This document shows, piece by piece, positions 27,912 to 37,777 of a stretch of DNA of 64,000 bases. Both the position numbers and the translations under genes were made by a program. The DNA is from an uncultured Bryobacterales bacterium (GTDB lineage Bacteria > Acidobacteriota > Terriglobia > Bryobacterales > UBA6623), in assembly GCA_958295955.1 (NCBI GenBank), contig OY282420.1, positions 852,236 to 916,235 on the forward strand, given 5' to 3'. The first letter of the stretch is position 1; each line of letters opens with the position of its first letter. The notes under the pieces are model-generated. The model was not told where the DNA came from. It saw only the letters and a program-made list of their open reading frames with translations, and ran no database searches.

Positions 27912-29336
27912 ATGAAGAAAATTCCGTGGCTGTTGGCGGTTTTGGCGGCGCCGGCGATTCCCGCTCCCGCCGCGCTGCAAAAGCCGAACATCGTTCTTAT
28001 CGTAAGCGACGACCAGGGCTGGAACGACGTCGGCTATCACGGCTCCGAAGCCCCGACGCCCAATATCGACCGCATTGCCCGCGAGGGAGTCGAGCTCGAC
28101 CGCTTCTACGGAACGCCGATCTGCACTCCGACTCGCGCGGGCCTGATGACCGGCCGCTACCCCATTCGGTTCGGCTTGCAGCGGGTAACGGTGAAAAGTT
28201 GGGGCAAGCGGGCTGTCCCCGAGAACGAAGTTCTGCTGCCCGAAGCTCTGGCCGAGGCCGGCTACAAGACGCGGGCCATGGTCGGCAAGTGGCACTTGGG
28301 TTGGGCGCGGCGGGCGCACCACCCGATGAGCCGGGGCTTTACCTCGTTCTACGGGCTGGGCGGCGGCTCGGTCGGTTACTTCACTCTGGGGCGACGCGGC
28401 ATTCGGGACTGGCATCGCGACTGGGAAGAAAGCCCCGACAAGGGCTACGCGACCACGCTGCTCGGGCAGGAAGCCGCAAGGATTATCGAGCAGGCGAAGC
28501 CGGACGAGCCGTTCTTTCTCTACGCGGCGTTCAATGCGGTGCATACTCCGAACGATTATCTGCCGGAGCAGTACGCGCGGTTTGCGCATATAGCGGATGA
28601 GAAACGCCGGCAACGCCTGGCGATGGTTGCTTCTCTCGACGCCGAGATCGGCCGCATCCTGAACGCCCTCGACCGCAAGGGACTGACCGACGACACGCTC
28701 GTGTGGTTCCTGTGCGACAACGGCGGCAACATTCCCGGCGGCGCCTCGAACCTGCCCCTGCGCGACGGCAAATGGGCAGTGTACGAAGGCGGCATCCGGC
28801 TTGCCTCGGCGCTGCGCTGGCCCAACGGCCTCGACGGCGGGCGCAAGCTGATCGAGCCGGTCGGCTATATCGACGTGTTCCCGACGCTGATGCGCGTCGC
28901 GGGCGCCTCCGGGCATGGCGGGCAGCCGTTCGACGGCGAGGACGCCTGGGACGTGATTCGCGGCGAGAAAACCCGCGGCGACTGGTTTTTTCATTCGTAT
29001 TTCCAGGGGCAGCGCATCCCGCAGAACAGCGAGCCCGGGCGAAAAGTCATGTTCGAGCGCAACGCCGTCAACAGCAGGCGCTGGAAACTCGTCCGCCTCG
29101 GGCCGGATATGCGGAAAACAGCCAACCCGCGAACCGACGCCACGCTGGAGTTGTACCGCATCGACGAGGATATCTCCGAGCGCCGCAACCTCGCCCGGCA
29201 GCATCCCTACATCGTCGAAGACCTGCTGCGGCGGATGACGGCGTTCCGACAGACGCAGAAAAAGCGCCTGGACGCAGTAACGATCCAACCCGGCCCCGAC
29301 TGGAAACCGACCAGCTTCGCCATCCCGCAAGAGTAA
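27912..29336 (+). CDS. Secreted sulfatase (CTPTR type)
   Basis: 474 residues. The ATG at 27912 has GGAG 4 bases upstream and starts a signal peptide (MKKIPWLLAVLAAPAIPAPA). Metal ligands VSDDQGWNDVGYHG; formylglycine Cys71 in CTPTRAGLMTG; YPIRFG follows as in arylsulfatase B-like enzymes; GKWHLG and LCDNGG complete the site. Arylsulfatase B-like enzymes act on N-acetylgalactosamine sulfates, which would suit chondroitin- or carrageenan-like substrates; this is inference only. Confidence 0.92.
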   Translation: MKKIPWLLAVLAAPAIPAPAALQKPNIVLIVSDDQGWNDVGYHGSEAPTPNIDRIAREGVELDRFYGTPICTPTRAGLMTGRYPIRFGLQRVTVKSWGKRAVPENEVLLPEALAEAGYKTRAMVGKWHLGWARRAHHPMSRGFTSFYGLGGGSVGYFTLGRRGIRDWHRDWEESPDKGYATTLLGQEAARIIEQAKPDEPFFLYAAFNAVHTPNDYLPEQYARFAHIADEKRRQRLAMVASLDAEIGRILNALDRKGLTDDTLVWFLCDNGGNIPGGASNLPLRDGKWAVYEGGIRLASALRWPNGLDGGRKLIEPVGYIDVFPTLMRVAGASGHGGQPFDGEDAWDVIRGEKTRGDWFFHSYFQGQRIPQNSEPGRKVMFERNAVNSRRWKLVRLGPDMRKTANPRTDATLELYRIDEDISERRNLARQHPYIVEDLLRRMTAFRQTQKKRLDAVTIQPGPDWKPTSFAIPQE

Positions 29337-29416
29337 GGCCCGCGCGGCGTAACGCAGACGCTGCATCCGGAAACAAAAGTTGGGGAATCCATACTTGACA
29401 AACGGAGGATCGGTGA

Positions 29417-29566
29417 ATGACTGAGAGCAGACGTTCCGAAAACCCGGTTTTCGCGGTCGGCTTCAGGCACGACGGCGCGCTTGAAACTTCACCCGACGGC
29501 GCGAATCTCGGCGTGACCCTCCCGCCGCTGCCCGCGGCGCTCGCCTACGCTCTCAAGATCGGCTGA
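29417..29566 (+). CDS. Possible 49-residue small protein
   Basis: ATG at 29417 has a strong ribosome site, GGAGG at 29404-29408, 8 bases upstream. The product begins MTESRRSENPVFAVGFRHDG and ends ALAYALKIG. It lies between two sulfatase genes on the same strand and stops 6 bp before the next start. No family is recognised and the composition is not diagnostic. It may be a leader peptide coupling translation to the downstream sulfatase. Confidence 0.4.
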   Translation: MTESRRSENPVFAVGFRHDGALETSPDGANLGVTLPPLPAALAYALKIG

Positions 29567-29571
29567 CGCAG

Positions 29572-31458
29572 ATGCGCTCGCTCACGCTTTTCGCCCTACT
29601 TGGCGTTTCCGTTTCTCCCTCTTTGGCTGCCGAGCGGCCGAATATCCTCTGGATCGTCTTCGAGGACATCAGCCCCGATATCGGCGCCTACGGCGACAAG
29701 TACGCCGCAACGCCGCATCTGGACCGCTTGGCAAGGGAGAGCGTGCGCTACACGCGCGCCTTCTCCAACGGCGGCGCCTGCGCCCCCGCCCGCTCGACGC
29801 TCATTACCGGAGTCTATCCGCCCTCGATCGGCACGCACCACATGCGCTCGCGCGGCGTTCCCCCCGCGCACATCCGCGGTTTCACCGAATGGCTGCGCGA
29901 AGCCGGCTATTACACGTCCAACCATGCGAAGACCGACTACAACTGGGATCCTCCGCAATCGACCTGGGACGTTATCGGCGCCGACTGGCGCGAAGACGGT
30001 TGGCGCAAGCGCGGCGAGAAGCCCTTTTTCACGGTAGTGAACATCACCGACACGCACTCCAGCCAGATTTATCACCCTTGGTACGGCTGGCCGGCGCGCC
30101 GCGCCGCGCTTGCGGAAAGCCAACGCCACGACCCCGACCGCGCGGAAGTCCCGCCGTATTACCCTGACACGCCCGAGGCGAGGGGAGCGTTTGCGCGCTA
30201 CGCCGACAACATCAGCTTCGCCGACGGCATCGTGGGGGACGTGCTCGATCAACTGGAAAACGACGGTCTGGCGGACGACACGATCGTTTTCTACTATTCC
30301 GACCACGGCCGCGGCATGCCGCGCAGCAAGTCGTTCCTGTTCGAGTCCTCGACGCACGTGCCGCTGCTGATTCGATTCCCCGAGAAGTTTCAGGCGTTGG
30401 CGCCCGCGGAACCCGGCGGCGTTGTCGAGCGCATGGCGGCTTTCGTCGATTTCGCGCCGACGGTGCTGAGCCTGGCCGGCATCGAACCGCCGCGGCATTT
30501 CCACGGCAGAGCCTTCCTGGGCAAGTACGCGGGCGAGGCCGCGCAATACGTCTTCGGCTACCGCGACCGCATGGACGAGCGCTACGAGTTCATCCGCTCG
30601 GTGCGCGGGCGGCGCTTCAAATACATCCGCAACTACTTTCCGCATCTGCCGTGGTTCCACAAGCAGACGCGGCTTTACCCCAGCACCCACCCGGTGGCGG
30701 CCTCCTGGCATCGGCTTGCCCGCGCGGGCGAATTGACCGGCGCAGCGCGGATTTACATGGCCGCAACGAAACCGCGCGAGCAGTTGTTCGATCTCGAGAA
30801 CGACCCGCACGAGCTGCGCAACCTGGCCGGGGATCCGCAATACGAAGACAAGCTCAAGGAACTGCGCGGGGCGCACCGCGAGTGGGTCGTCGCAAAACGC
30901 GACTTGGGCTTTCTGCCGGAATCCGACATGTGGCTGCGTTTCGGCGGCGCCGCGGCGGCGGCTGCGGCGGCCGACCGGCAAGCGTATCCAATCGAACGCA
31001 TTCTCGAAACCGCCGACTGGGTAGGCGGCGGTTCCGAATTTGTCGGGCGGCAGCAGGACCGTCTCGCGGATGACGACCCCACGGTACGCTTCTGGGCGGC
31101 GCTGGGGCTGCTCGCCGCGGGCGGCCGAGCGCGGCCCGCCGCAACGGACCTGAGAGCGCGTCTCTACGACGATTCCGCGGCAGTCTCCACCGTCGCGGCT
31201 CAAGCGCTTTGCGCTCTCGGCGAGTGCGCGGCGGCTCTGCCTCTGCTGCTCGAGCAGGTGAAGAACGCCGACGAGTGGACAGCCTTGCGCGCCGCCAATG
31301 CAATCCACCAGCTTGGCGGCAAGGCCGCGCCGCTGCACGCGGAACTGCGCGCCATGCATGCCGTCGCGGCCAAGCTCGAAGCACGGGACTTTTTTCGGGA
31401 AGCGCCGTACGTCCAGTGGGTTCTGCGGGCGCTGTTCCGCGATGCGCAAGCGAACTGA
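29572..31458 (+). CDS. Secreted sulfatase with C-terminal HEAT-like repeats (CAPAR type)
   Basis: 628 residues with signal peptide MRSLTLFALLGVSVSPSLAA. The sulfatase domain (residues ~20-460) has VFEDISPDIGAYG as metal motif, Cys70 in CAPARSTLITG and YYSDHGRGMPRSK, a pattern like heparan N-sulfatase (sulfamidase). CxPxR is still met, although the fourth residue is Ala rather than Ser/Thr. Residues ~490-610 form helical HEAT-like repeats (LADDDPTVRFWAALGLLAAG, DDSAAVSTVAAQALCALG, EWTALRAANAIHQLG), perhaps for polysaccharide or protein docking. Confidence 0.9.
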   Translation: MRSLTLFALLGVSVSPSLAAERPNILWIVFEDISPDIGAYGDKYAATPHLDRLARESVRYTRAFSNGGACAPARSTLITGVYPPSIGTHHMRSRGVPPAHIRGFTEWLREAGYYTSNHAKTDYNWDPPQSTWDVIGADWREDGWRKRGEKPFFTVVNITDTHSSQIYHPWYGWPARRAALAESQRHDPDRAEVPPYYPDTPEARGAFARYADNISFADGIVGDVLDQLENDGLADDTIVFYYSDHGRGMPRSKSFLFESSTHVPLLIRFPEKFQALAPAEPGGVVERMAAFVDFAPTVLSLAGIEPPRHFHGRAFLGKYAGEAAQYVFGYRDRMDERYEFIRSVRGRRFKYIRNYFPHLPWFHKQTRLYPSTHPVAASWHRLARAGELTGAARIYMAATKPREQLFDLENDPHELRNLAGDPQYEDKLKELRGAHREWVVAKRDLGFLPESDMWLRFGGAAAAAAAADRQAYPIERILETADWVGGGSEFVGRQQDRLADDDPTVRFWAALGLLAAGGRARPAATDLRARLYDDSAAVSTVAAQALCALGECAAALPLLLEQVKNADEWTALRAANAIHQLGGKAAPLHAELRAMHAVAAKLEARDFFREAPYVQWVLRALFRDAQAN

Positions 31459-31607
31459 ACGGCGCGCATTGTCATTGGCCGGGTGCGGCGGGGGCGTGCG
31501 GTCCTTTCTGTCCCGCTCCTCCGACGTCTTCGCCCTCGGCGATCAAATCCGCCAACAGCGCGGCAATTTCGTCTGCGCCGCCGGAAGTTTCTGCTAAAGT
31601 TTGAGCC

Positions 31608-34085
31608 ATGCGGATACTGCAAACCTGTCTTCTCGCCGTCGCGCTCTGCCCGATCCCGCAGGCGGCGGCGCAAAACGCGGAGCTTCTTGCCGATGTCGCC
31701 ATGGCCGGCGCCGAGACGCGCGAGGACGATCTGCCGGTGATCGCCGCGGCGCCGGACGGCTCGCTGTGGTTCGTCTGGATGTGCTACTCCGACCGGCGCG
31801 ACGAGATCGCCGTCCGCCGCCGGGTAAACGGCGTCTGGGGCAACTTGCAATACGTGCCCAACACCAGCGGAGACGTGTGGCTGCCGCAAGCGGGCGTGGA
31901 CAGCGCCGGGCGGTTATGGGTCGTCTGGTCGCAGATGCAAGACGGCAACTGGGACATCTACGCCCGAAGCTACGACCCGAGCGAAGAAGCCTGGGGGCGG
32001 ATGGTCCGCCTGACCGACCATGACCTGCCCGACATCAATCCGCGGCTGGCCGACGACGGCAAGGGGCGGCTGGCGCTGGTCTGGCAGGGGTTCCGCGGGA
32101 AGCACGCGAACATTTACCTGAAAACCTACTCCGCCGGCAACGGCTGGTCGCCGGACGTGCAGATTACGGGACGCCCCGCCAACGAGTGGGAGCCTGCGGC
32201 CGCGTTCGACTCGAAAGGAACGATCTGGGTAGCCTACGACAGCTACAAAAACGGCAACTACGATGTCTATCTGACGGGGGTCCGCAACGGGAAAATCACC
32301 GTGCCCGAGTTGGCCGTCGCCGCAACCGGGCGCTTCGAATCGCGGGCGACCGTGGCGGTCGACGCCGCCGACCGCGTCTGGGTCGCTTGGGAAGCCGGGG
32401 GCGCCAACTGGGGCAAGGACACCGGCTACAACATCCGCGACCGGCAGCCCGGCGTGCGTCTCGGCGACGTTCGCGAGGCGCGCATCGCAGCCTACGCCAA
32501 CGGACGCCTGCAATCTCCCGTCGAACCGCTTCAAAACGCTTTTTCGGCCGGCGAAGGCAAGCCGAAGTGGACCTACCAGCCGCACGTCTTCAGCGACAAG
32601 GGCGGCAACGTCCTCGTGGCCGCCAAGCGACTGCTTCGCGTAACCCGCCAGGGAGCCGGCACCCGCGGTTACTGGGAATACCTGCTGACGCGCTACGAGG
32701 GCGGCAAATGGCGCGAGGCTCAGCCCTTTCCGCACAGCTTCGGACGTTCGAGCACCCGCATCGACGCGGCGAACGCCGCCGACGGCAGCATCTGGTTCGC
32801 CTGGCCGACCGACAACCGCACGACGGCCTACGCGCACCGCCCGATTCTGGGCGAAGCGTGGGCCGGCCGGCTCGAACCGCTCGACGCAGCCCCGGCGCCG
32901 GAACTGACGGCTTTCGCCAACGAGGAAGTCGAAGTCAAAGCCTGGCATCCGAACGAAGCGGCCGACCTCGACGCCATCCGCGGCTACCGCACCACGGTTC
33001 ACGGCCGCCCGGTGCAAATCGTCCGCGGCGACTTTCACCGCCATACCGAATTGAGTTGGGACGGCGGCGGCGGATACGACGGCTCATTGCAGGATTTCTA
33101 CCGCTACATGATCGACGCCGCGGCCATGGATTTCGGGGCGTCCACCGATCACCAGGGCGGCGCCTACGACTACTGGTGGTGGTACTCGCAGAAGATGACC
33201 GACATGCACCACTTGCCGGGGGCGTACACCTCGGTCTTCGGCTACGAGCGCAGCGCCCACCAGCCCGACGGCCACCGCAACATATTCTTTGCCGACCGCG
33301 CGGGCGAAGTCGTCCCGTTCTACATGCGCAACGATGCGCGCTACGCGCTGGGCAAGAACCCGATAGGGGACATACCGGGCGTCGGCTCGCAAAACCTCGT
33401 CCGCGACGATACCAAGCATTTGTACGAGGCCGTCCGCCGCATGGGCGGCATCGCGATCTCGCACACCTCCGGCACGCGCATGGGCACCGATTGGCGGGAC
33501 AACGATCCGGAGATCGAGCCGGTCGTCGAGATCATGCAGGGCGCCCGCACGAATTACGAATACGTCGGGGCGCCGCTGTCGGCCAAAAGCGGCGAGCCGG
33601 CCGACGCTCCCGGCGGCTACGAGCCGGTCGGCATGGTGCGCAACGCCTGGAACAAGGGTTATCGGCTGGGGGTCACGGCGAGCTCCGACCACGGCTCGAC
33701 GCATTATTCCTACACGATGGCGTATGTTGACCGCACGACGCGCCAGGGCATCCTCGACGCCATGCGGCGCAGGCACACCTACGGCGCAACCGACAACATT
33801 CTGTTGGACGCGCGCATGGGCGATCACTTCATGGGCGATGAGTTCCGCACCGCCGTACCCTTGCCGCTGAAAATAAGAGTGCGCGGCACGGTTGACGTGG
33901 AGAAGGTCGTTATCATGCGCGGCGACCGGACCCTGCACGTCCAGACGCCGGGCGCGCAGGAAGTCATGTTCGAGTATCTCGACCGCAGCGCGCGCCGCGG
34001 CATGGGCTTGCAGTATTACTATGTCCGCGTCGAACAATCCGACGGCAACGTTGCCTGGGGCAGCCCCTTCTGGGTGAATTATTAA
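31608..34085 (+). CDS. Secreted propeller plus DUF3604 (PHP-like) protein
   Basis: 825 residues, signal peptide MRILQTCLLAVALCPIPQAAA. Residues ~30-430 contain repeated beta-propeller blades, e.g. DGSLWFVWMCYSDRRDE, GRLWVVWSQMQDGNWDIYAR and GTIWVAYDSYKNGNYDVYL, as in sialidase-like folds. The C-terminal half is DUF3604: GDFHRHTELSWDGG resembles a PHP metal motif, with FGASTDHQ, SHTSGTRMGTDW, VEIMQGARTNYE and VTASSDHGST following. Metal-dependent hydrolysis is likely but unproven. It follows two sulfatases on the same strand and has a paralogue at 39383. Confidence 0.85.
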   Translation: MRILQTCLLAVALCPIPQAAAQNAELLADVAMAGAETREDDLPVIAAAPDGSLWFVWMCYSDRRDEIAVRRRVNGVWGNLQYVPNTSGDVWLPQAGVDSAGRLWVVWSQMQDGNWDIYARSYDPSEEAWGRMVRLTDHDLPDINPRLADDGKGRLALVWQGFRGKHANIYLKTYSAGNGWSPDVQITGRPANEWEPAAAFDSKGTIWVAYDSYKNGNYDVYLTGVRNGKITVPELAVAATGRFESRATVAVDAADRVWVAWEAGGANWGKDTGYNIRDRQPGVRLGDVREARIAAYANGRLQSPVEPLQNAFSAGEGKPKWTYQPHVFSDKGGNVLVAAKRLLRVTRQGAGTRGYWEYLLTRYEGGKWREAQPFPHSFGRSSTRIDAANAADGSIWFAWPTDNRTTAYAHRPILGEAWAGRLEPLDAAPAPELTAFANEEVEVKAWHPNEAADLDAIRGYRTTVHGRPVQIVRGDFHRHTELSWDGGGGYDGSLQDFYRYMIDAAAMDFGASTDHQGGAYDYWWWYSQKMTDMHHLPGAYTSVFGYERSAHQPDGHRNIFFADRAGEVVPFYMRNDARYALGKNPIGDIPGVGSQNLVRDDTKHLYEAVRRMGGIAISHTSGTRMGTDWRDNDPEIEPVVEIMQGARTNYEYVGAPLSAKSGEPADAPGGYEPVGMVRNAWNKGYRLGVTASSDHGSTHYSYTMAYVDRTTRQGILDAMRRRHTYGATDNILLDARMGDHFMGDEFRTAVPLPLKIRVRGTVDVEKVVIMRGDRTLHVQTPGAQEVMFEYLDRSARRGMGLQYYYVRVEQSDGNVAWGSPFWVNY

Positions 34086-34119
34086 CCCGCCGCGCCGCAG
34101 CCGGTAAACTAACCGACCG

Positions 34120-36720
34120 ATGGCAGCCCCTTGCCCACGGCTTTTTCTGATCGACACGTTCGGCCTGATTTTCCGCGCTTTCTACGGCCGCGCGCGCTCT
34201 GCATTGCCTTCGATGCAAACCGCCGCGGGCCTGCCGACCGAAGCGGTGTACGTCTTCGCCAACATGATCAACAGGCTCATCGGCGAGCACAGGCCGGAGT
34301 ACATCGCGGCCGTGTGGGAGGGCCGCGGCCCTACCTTTCGCGACGAGATATTCCCTGAGTACAAGGCCAACCGCCAAGAGACGCCCGAAGATCTCTTGAA
34401 GCAGTTGCCCTACATCGAACGGCTGCTCGATGCGCTCAACGTGCCGACGCCGGCCGAAGACGGCTACGAAGCCGACGACACCATCGGCTCGCTCGCCAAG
34501 CAGGCGTCCGCGCGCGGCATCGAGGCGCTCATCGTCAGCTCGGACAAGGATCTGATGCAACTCGTCGGGCCGAACGTACGCGTGATGAACCCGATGAAAA
34601 ACGATGCCGTTTACGACGAGGCCGGCGTCGAGGAGTTCATGGGCGTCAAGCCGCCGCAGGTCGCCGACCTGCTGGCGCTGAAGGGCGACTCGGTCGATAA
34701 CATTCCCGGCGCTCCGGGCATCGGCGACAAGGGCGCCCGCCAACTGATTGCCGACTACGGCAGCGTGGAAAACGCCATCGCTCATGCCGCAGAAGTCAAA
34801 CGCAAGACCTACCGCGAAAGTCTGCAGAACAACGCCTCGCAAATCGAGCTCAGCAAGAAACTCGCAACCATCGCGACCGACGGCAAGCTGCGGCTCGACC
34901 TCGACGCGCTGGCGCTGCGCGAGCCCGACCGCGCGAAGCTCGGCGATTTCTACCGCGAGGTCGAATTTCGGAGTTTGCTCAGCAAGCTCGAAGGCTCGCC
35001 GGCGGCGGATCCCGCGGCCGAAACGATCGAGCGCCACCCGGAATCGGCCGCGGATCTCGAGAGTTGGCTGGAAGAGGCCGGCGGCCCCGTCGCGGTATAT
35101 GCGGACACGCGGTCAGCCGGCGGCCCGTACGACGGCGGCATCGCCTTCGCGTCGAAGCGCGGGGAAGCATGTTTGTTGCCGGCGGAAGCGATTTCCACCG
35201 CCAAAACGTTCCTCGAGGACGAACGCCCGAAGATCGTCCACGACTGGAAATCGACGATTCACGCGCTCGACAGGCACGGCATCGGCCTCGCCGGCGTAAC
35301 GGACGACACGATGACGGCGGCGTTTCTCGTCGATTCGAGCCGCACCGACTATTCCTTGGCCAAGACCGTCGGCCGCCGCCTGGGGGTCCCTTTCGACGAG
35401 AGTCCGCCGCGAGCGGTCGGATTCGTCCGTGAACTCAGCGAGTTGTTGCAGCCCGAGCTCGACCGTCTGCATCTGCGCGAGATCTACGGCACGATGGAAC
35501 TGCCGCTCGCGCCGGTTCTCGCGCGCATGGAGTCCGCCGGCGTCCTGCTCGACAAGGCCGCGCTGGGGGAACTGTCGCGCGATCTGGGCGGCAAAGTCGC
35601 CGAGCTCGAAAGAGAGATTCACGAGTTGGCCGGCAGGCCCTTCAACATCGGCTCTCCCAAGCAACTGGCGGAGGTTCTTTTCTCCGATCTGGGGCTGCCC
35701 ATACCCGGCAAGCGCGGCAAGAGCGGGACGCCGTCCACCGCATTGGAAGTGCTCGAAAGCCTGGCGGACAAGCACCCCATTGCCGTCAAGATGCTCGATT
35801 ACCGGCAGTTCACCAAGCTGAAAAGCACCTACGTCGATGCGCTGCCCGAAGCGGTCAACGCGGCGACCGGCCGGCTGCACACGACCTTCAACCCGACGGG
35901 CTCGGCGACCGGCCGGTTGTCCTCGTCGAACCCGAACCTGCAAAATATCCCCGTGCGCACGGAGTACGGCCGGCGCATCCGCGCCGCGTTCGTCGCCGGC
36001 CCCGGCCGGCAGTTGGTCGCCGCCGATTATTCGCAGATCGAGTTACGCGTGCTGGCGCATCTGTGCGCCGACAAAACCCTTACCGATGCGTTCCGGCGCG
36101 GCGAAGACATCCACACCCGCACCGCCGCCGAGGTGTTCGGCATCGCGCCGCTGCTGGTCGGGCCCGACGAGCGCCGCAAGGCCAAGGCGGTGAACTTCGG
36201 CATCATCTACGGCCTTAGTCCGTTCGGGCTGGCCAAGCAACTGGGCATCCCCCAGCGCGAGGCCCGCGAATACATCGACCGCTACTTCGAGCGCTATGCC
36301 GCGGTCAAGAAATTCGTCGACAAGACCATCGAAGCCGCGCGCAAGACCGGGTTCAGTAAAACGATGTTCGGACGCCTCCGGCCGATAGGCGATCTCGACA
36401 GCCGCAATCCGAGCGCCCGCGGCGCTGCCGAGAGAATCGCGGTCAACTCGCCCATTCAGGGCGCCGCCGCCGATTTGATCAAGTTGGCCATGCTGCGCGT
36501 GGACGAGCGCTTGCGCCGCGAACGCCTGCAAGCCCGCATGTTGCTGCAAGTACACGACGAACTGCTGTTCGAAGCCCCGGAGAACGAAGTCGAGACGATC
36601 GGCAACCTGGCCAAGGAGGAAATGGAAGGCGTGGCCGAGCTCAACGCGCCGTTGATCGCGGATATCAAGGCCGGGCCGAACTGGCGCGATATGGCGCGTG
36701 TGGGTTCGCGCCGTTCGTGA
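34120..36720 (+). CDS. polA: DNA polymerase I
   Basis: 866 residues. Fills gaps and removes RNA primers. The N-terminal 5'-3' exonuclease (residues ~5-290) has LIDTFGLIFRAFYG, PTFRDEIFPEYKANR, EADDTIGSLA and GDSVDNIPGAPGIGDKGA. The middle domain has lost the proofreading acidic DxE pair: the strand reads VAVYADTRSAGG. The polymerase domain has SATGRLSSSNPNLQNIPVRT, ADYSQIELRVLAH, RRKAKAVNFGIIYG and LLQVHDELLFEAP. The 3' end overlaps the convergent galE by 56 bp. Confidence 0.97.
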   Translation: MAAPCPRLFLIDTFGLIFRAFYGRARSALPSMQTAAGLPTEAVYVFANMINRLIGEHRPEYIAAVWEGRGPTFRDEIFPEYKANRQETPEDLLKQLPYIERLLDALNVPTPAEDGYEADDTIGSLAKQASARGIEALIVSSDKDLMQLVGPNVRVMNPMKNDAVYDEAGVEEFMGVKPPQVADLLALKGDSVDNIPGAPGIGDKGARQLIADYGSVENAIAHAAEVKRKTYRESLQNNASQIELSKKLATIATDGKLRLDLDALALREPDRAKLGDFYREVEFRSLLSKLEGSPAADPAAETIERHPESAADLESWLEEAGGPVAVYADTRSAGGPYDGGIAFASKRGEACLLPAEAISTAKTFLEDERPKIVHDWKSTIHALDRHGIGLAGVTDDTMTAAFLVDSSRTDYSLAKTVGRRLGVPFDESPPRAVGFVRELSELLQPELDRLHLREIYGTMELPLAPVLARMESAGVLLDKAALGELSRDLGGKVAELEREIHELAGRPFNIGSPKQLAEVLFSDLGLPIPGKRGKSGTPSTALEVLESLADKHPIAVKMLDYRQFTKLKSTYVDALPEAVNAATGRLHTTFNPTGSATGRLSSSNPNLQNIPVRTEYGRRIRAAFVAGPGRQLVAADYSQIELRVLAHLCADKTLTDAFRRGEDIHTRTAAEVFGIAPLLVGPDERRKAKAVNFGIIYGLSPFGLAKQLGIPQREAREYIDRYFERYAAVKKFVDKTIEAARKTGFSKTMFGRLRPIGDLDSRNPSARGAAERIAVNSPIQGAAADLIKLAMLRVDERLRRERLQARMLLQVHDELLFEAPENEVETIGNLAKEEMEGVAELNAPLIADIKAGPNWRDMARVGSRRS

Positions 36721-37684
36721 GCGCCTCGGCGCTGCTGCGCTGCATGAACTCCCAGGAGCTTTTCACGGCCTCTTCAAGCGTCCGCTCGGCCCGCCAGCCA
36801 AGCCGCCGGTTGGCGAGAGTCGGGTCGGATACGCGAACCGCCGCATCCCCGTCTCTGCGCGGGCCTATCACGGTCGGAATCCGGCAGCCCGTCACGCGCT
36901 CGGCCGCGGCGATCACTTCCTTGACCGAATAACCGCGGCCGACGCCGAGATTGTACTGCCCGGCCAATTCCGCGGGAGCGTCCAAAGAAACGATGTGGGC
37001 ATTCACCAAGTCTTTGACATGGATATAGTCTCGAACGGCAGCGCCGTCGGCCGTCGGATAGTCGTCGCCGTGAATGACCACGGATTCGCGTTTGCCCACC
37101 ACGGCTTCGAGCACCGAAGGGATCAGGTGGGTCTTCGGCTCGCGGCGCTCGCCGCGGCCGCCGTCGGCTCCGCAGACGTTGAAATAACGAAAGACAAAGG
37201 CTTCCATGCGATGGACCTTGCGGTACCACTCCAACGCCTGCTCGAACATCAGCTTGGATTCGCCGTAGGGATTGGCCGGCTTGAGACGGCTGGTTTCCGT
37301 GAGCGGTTCGTATGCCGCGTCGTCGTAAATCGCGGCGGTGGACGAAAAGACGAAGCGCCGTACGCCGGCGGACTGCGCCGCATGCAGGAGGTTGAGGCCG
37401 CCGACAACGTTATTGTCGAAATAGATTGCCGGGTTGCGCATCGATTCCGCGACAAGGATGTAGCTTGCAAAGTGCAGCACCGCTTCGATAGGCAACTCGG
37501 CGAACGTGCGTTTGAGCGCCGCGGAGTCGATGAGGTCCGCCTCGCGAAAAAGCGCGCCCTCCGGGACCGCGTCGCGGTACCCGCGGGACAAGTTGTCGTA
37601 AACGCATACTTCCCTGCCCTGACGGACAAGCGCGGCAGCCGTGACCGAACCGATATACCCGGCGCCCCCCGTTACCAGAATCAT
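36665..37684 (-). CDS. galE: UDP-glucose 4-epimerase
   Basis: Interconverts UDP-glucose and UDP-galactose with bound NAD. 339 residues: GGAGYIG Rossmann loop at residues 6-12, catalytic YGESK (YxxxK), VFRYFNVCGAD and the NLGVGRGYSVKEVI segment. The ATG at 37684 has AGGGG 8 bases upstream. The C terminus extends past the usual end and runs into the polA 3' end on the other strand. In context it could feed the GT4 glycosyltransferase or galactose use. Confidence 0.95.
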   Translation of the reverse strand: MILVTGGAGYIGSVTAAALVRQGREVCVYDNLSRGYRDAVPEGALFREADLIDSAALKRTFAELPIEAVLHFASYILVAESMRNPAIYFDNNVVGGLNLLHAAQSAGVRRFVFSSTAAIYDDAAYEPLTETSRLKPANPYGESKLMFEQALEWYRKVHRMEAFVFRYFNVCGADGGRGERREPKTHLIPSVLEAVVGKRESVVIHGDDYPTADGAAVRDYIHVKDLVNAHIVSLDAPAELAGQYNLGVGRGYSVKEVIAAAERVTGCRIPTVIGPRRDGDAAVRVSDPTLANRRLGWRAERTLEEAVKSSWEFMQRSSAEALTNGANPHAPYRASSARP

Positions 37685-37777
37685 CCCCTCATCCCCTGGA
37701 GCTTCACTGATTAGGTTACCTTACCCACTTTACTATAGCGCGGCGAGGCCGCTGCGCAGGACGGCGGAGAGCGCAGG

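Noticed and set aside
31472..31609. A 45-residue minus-strand frame (starts MAQTLAETSG) before the propeller-DUF3604 gene
   Set aside because: Composition looks protein-like, but its start overlaps the plus-strand ATG and no ribosome site exists on that strand.
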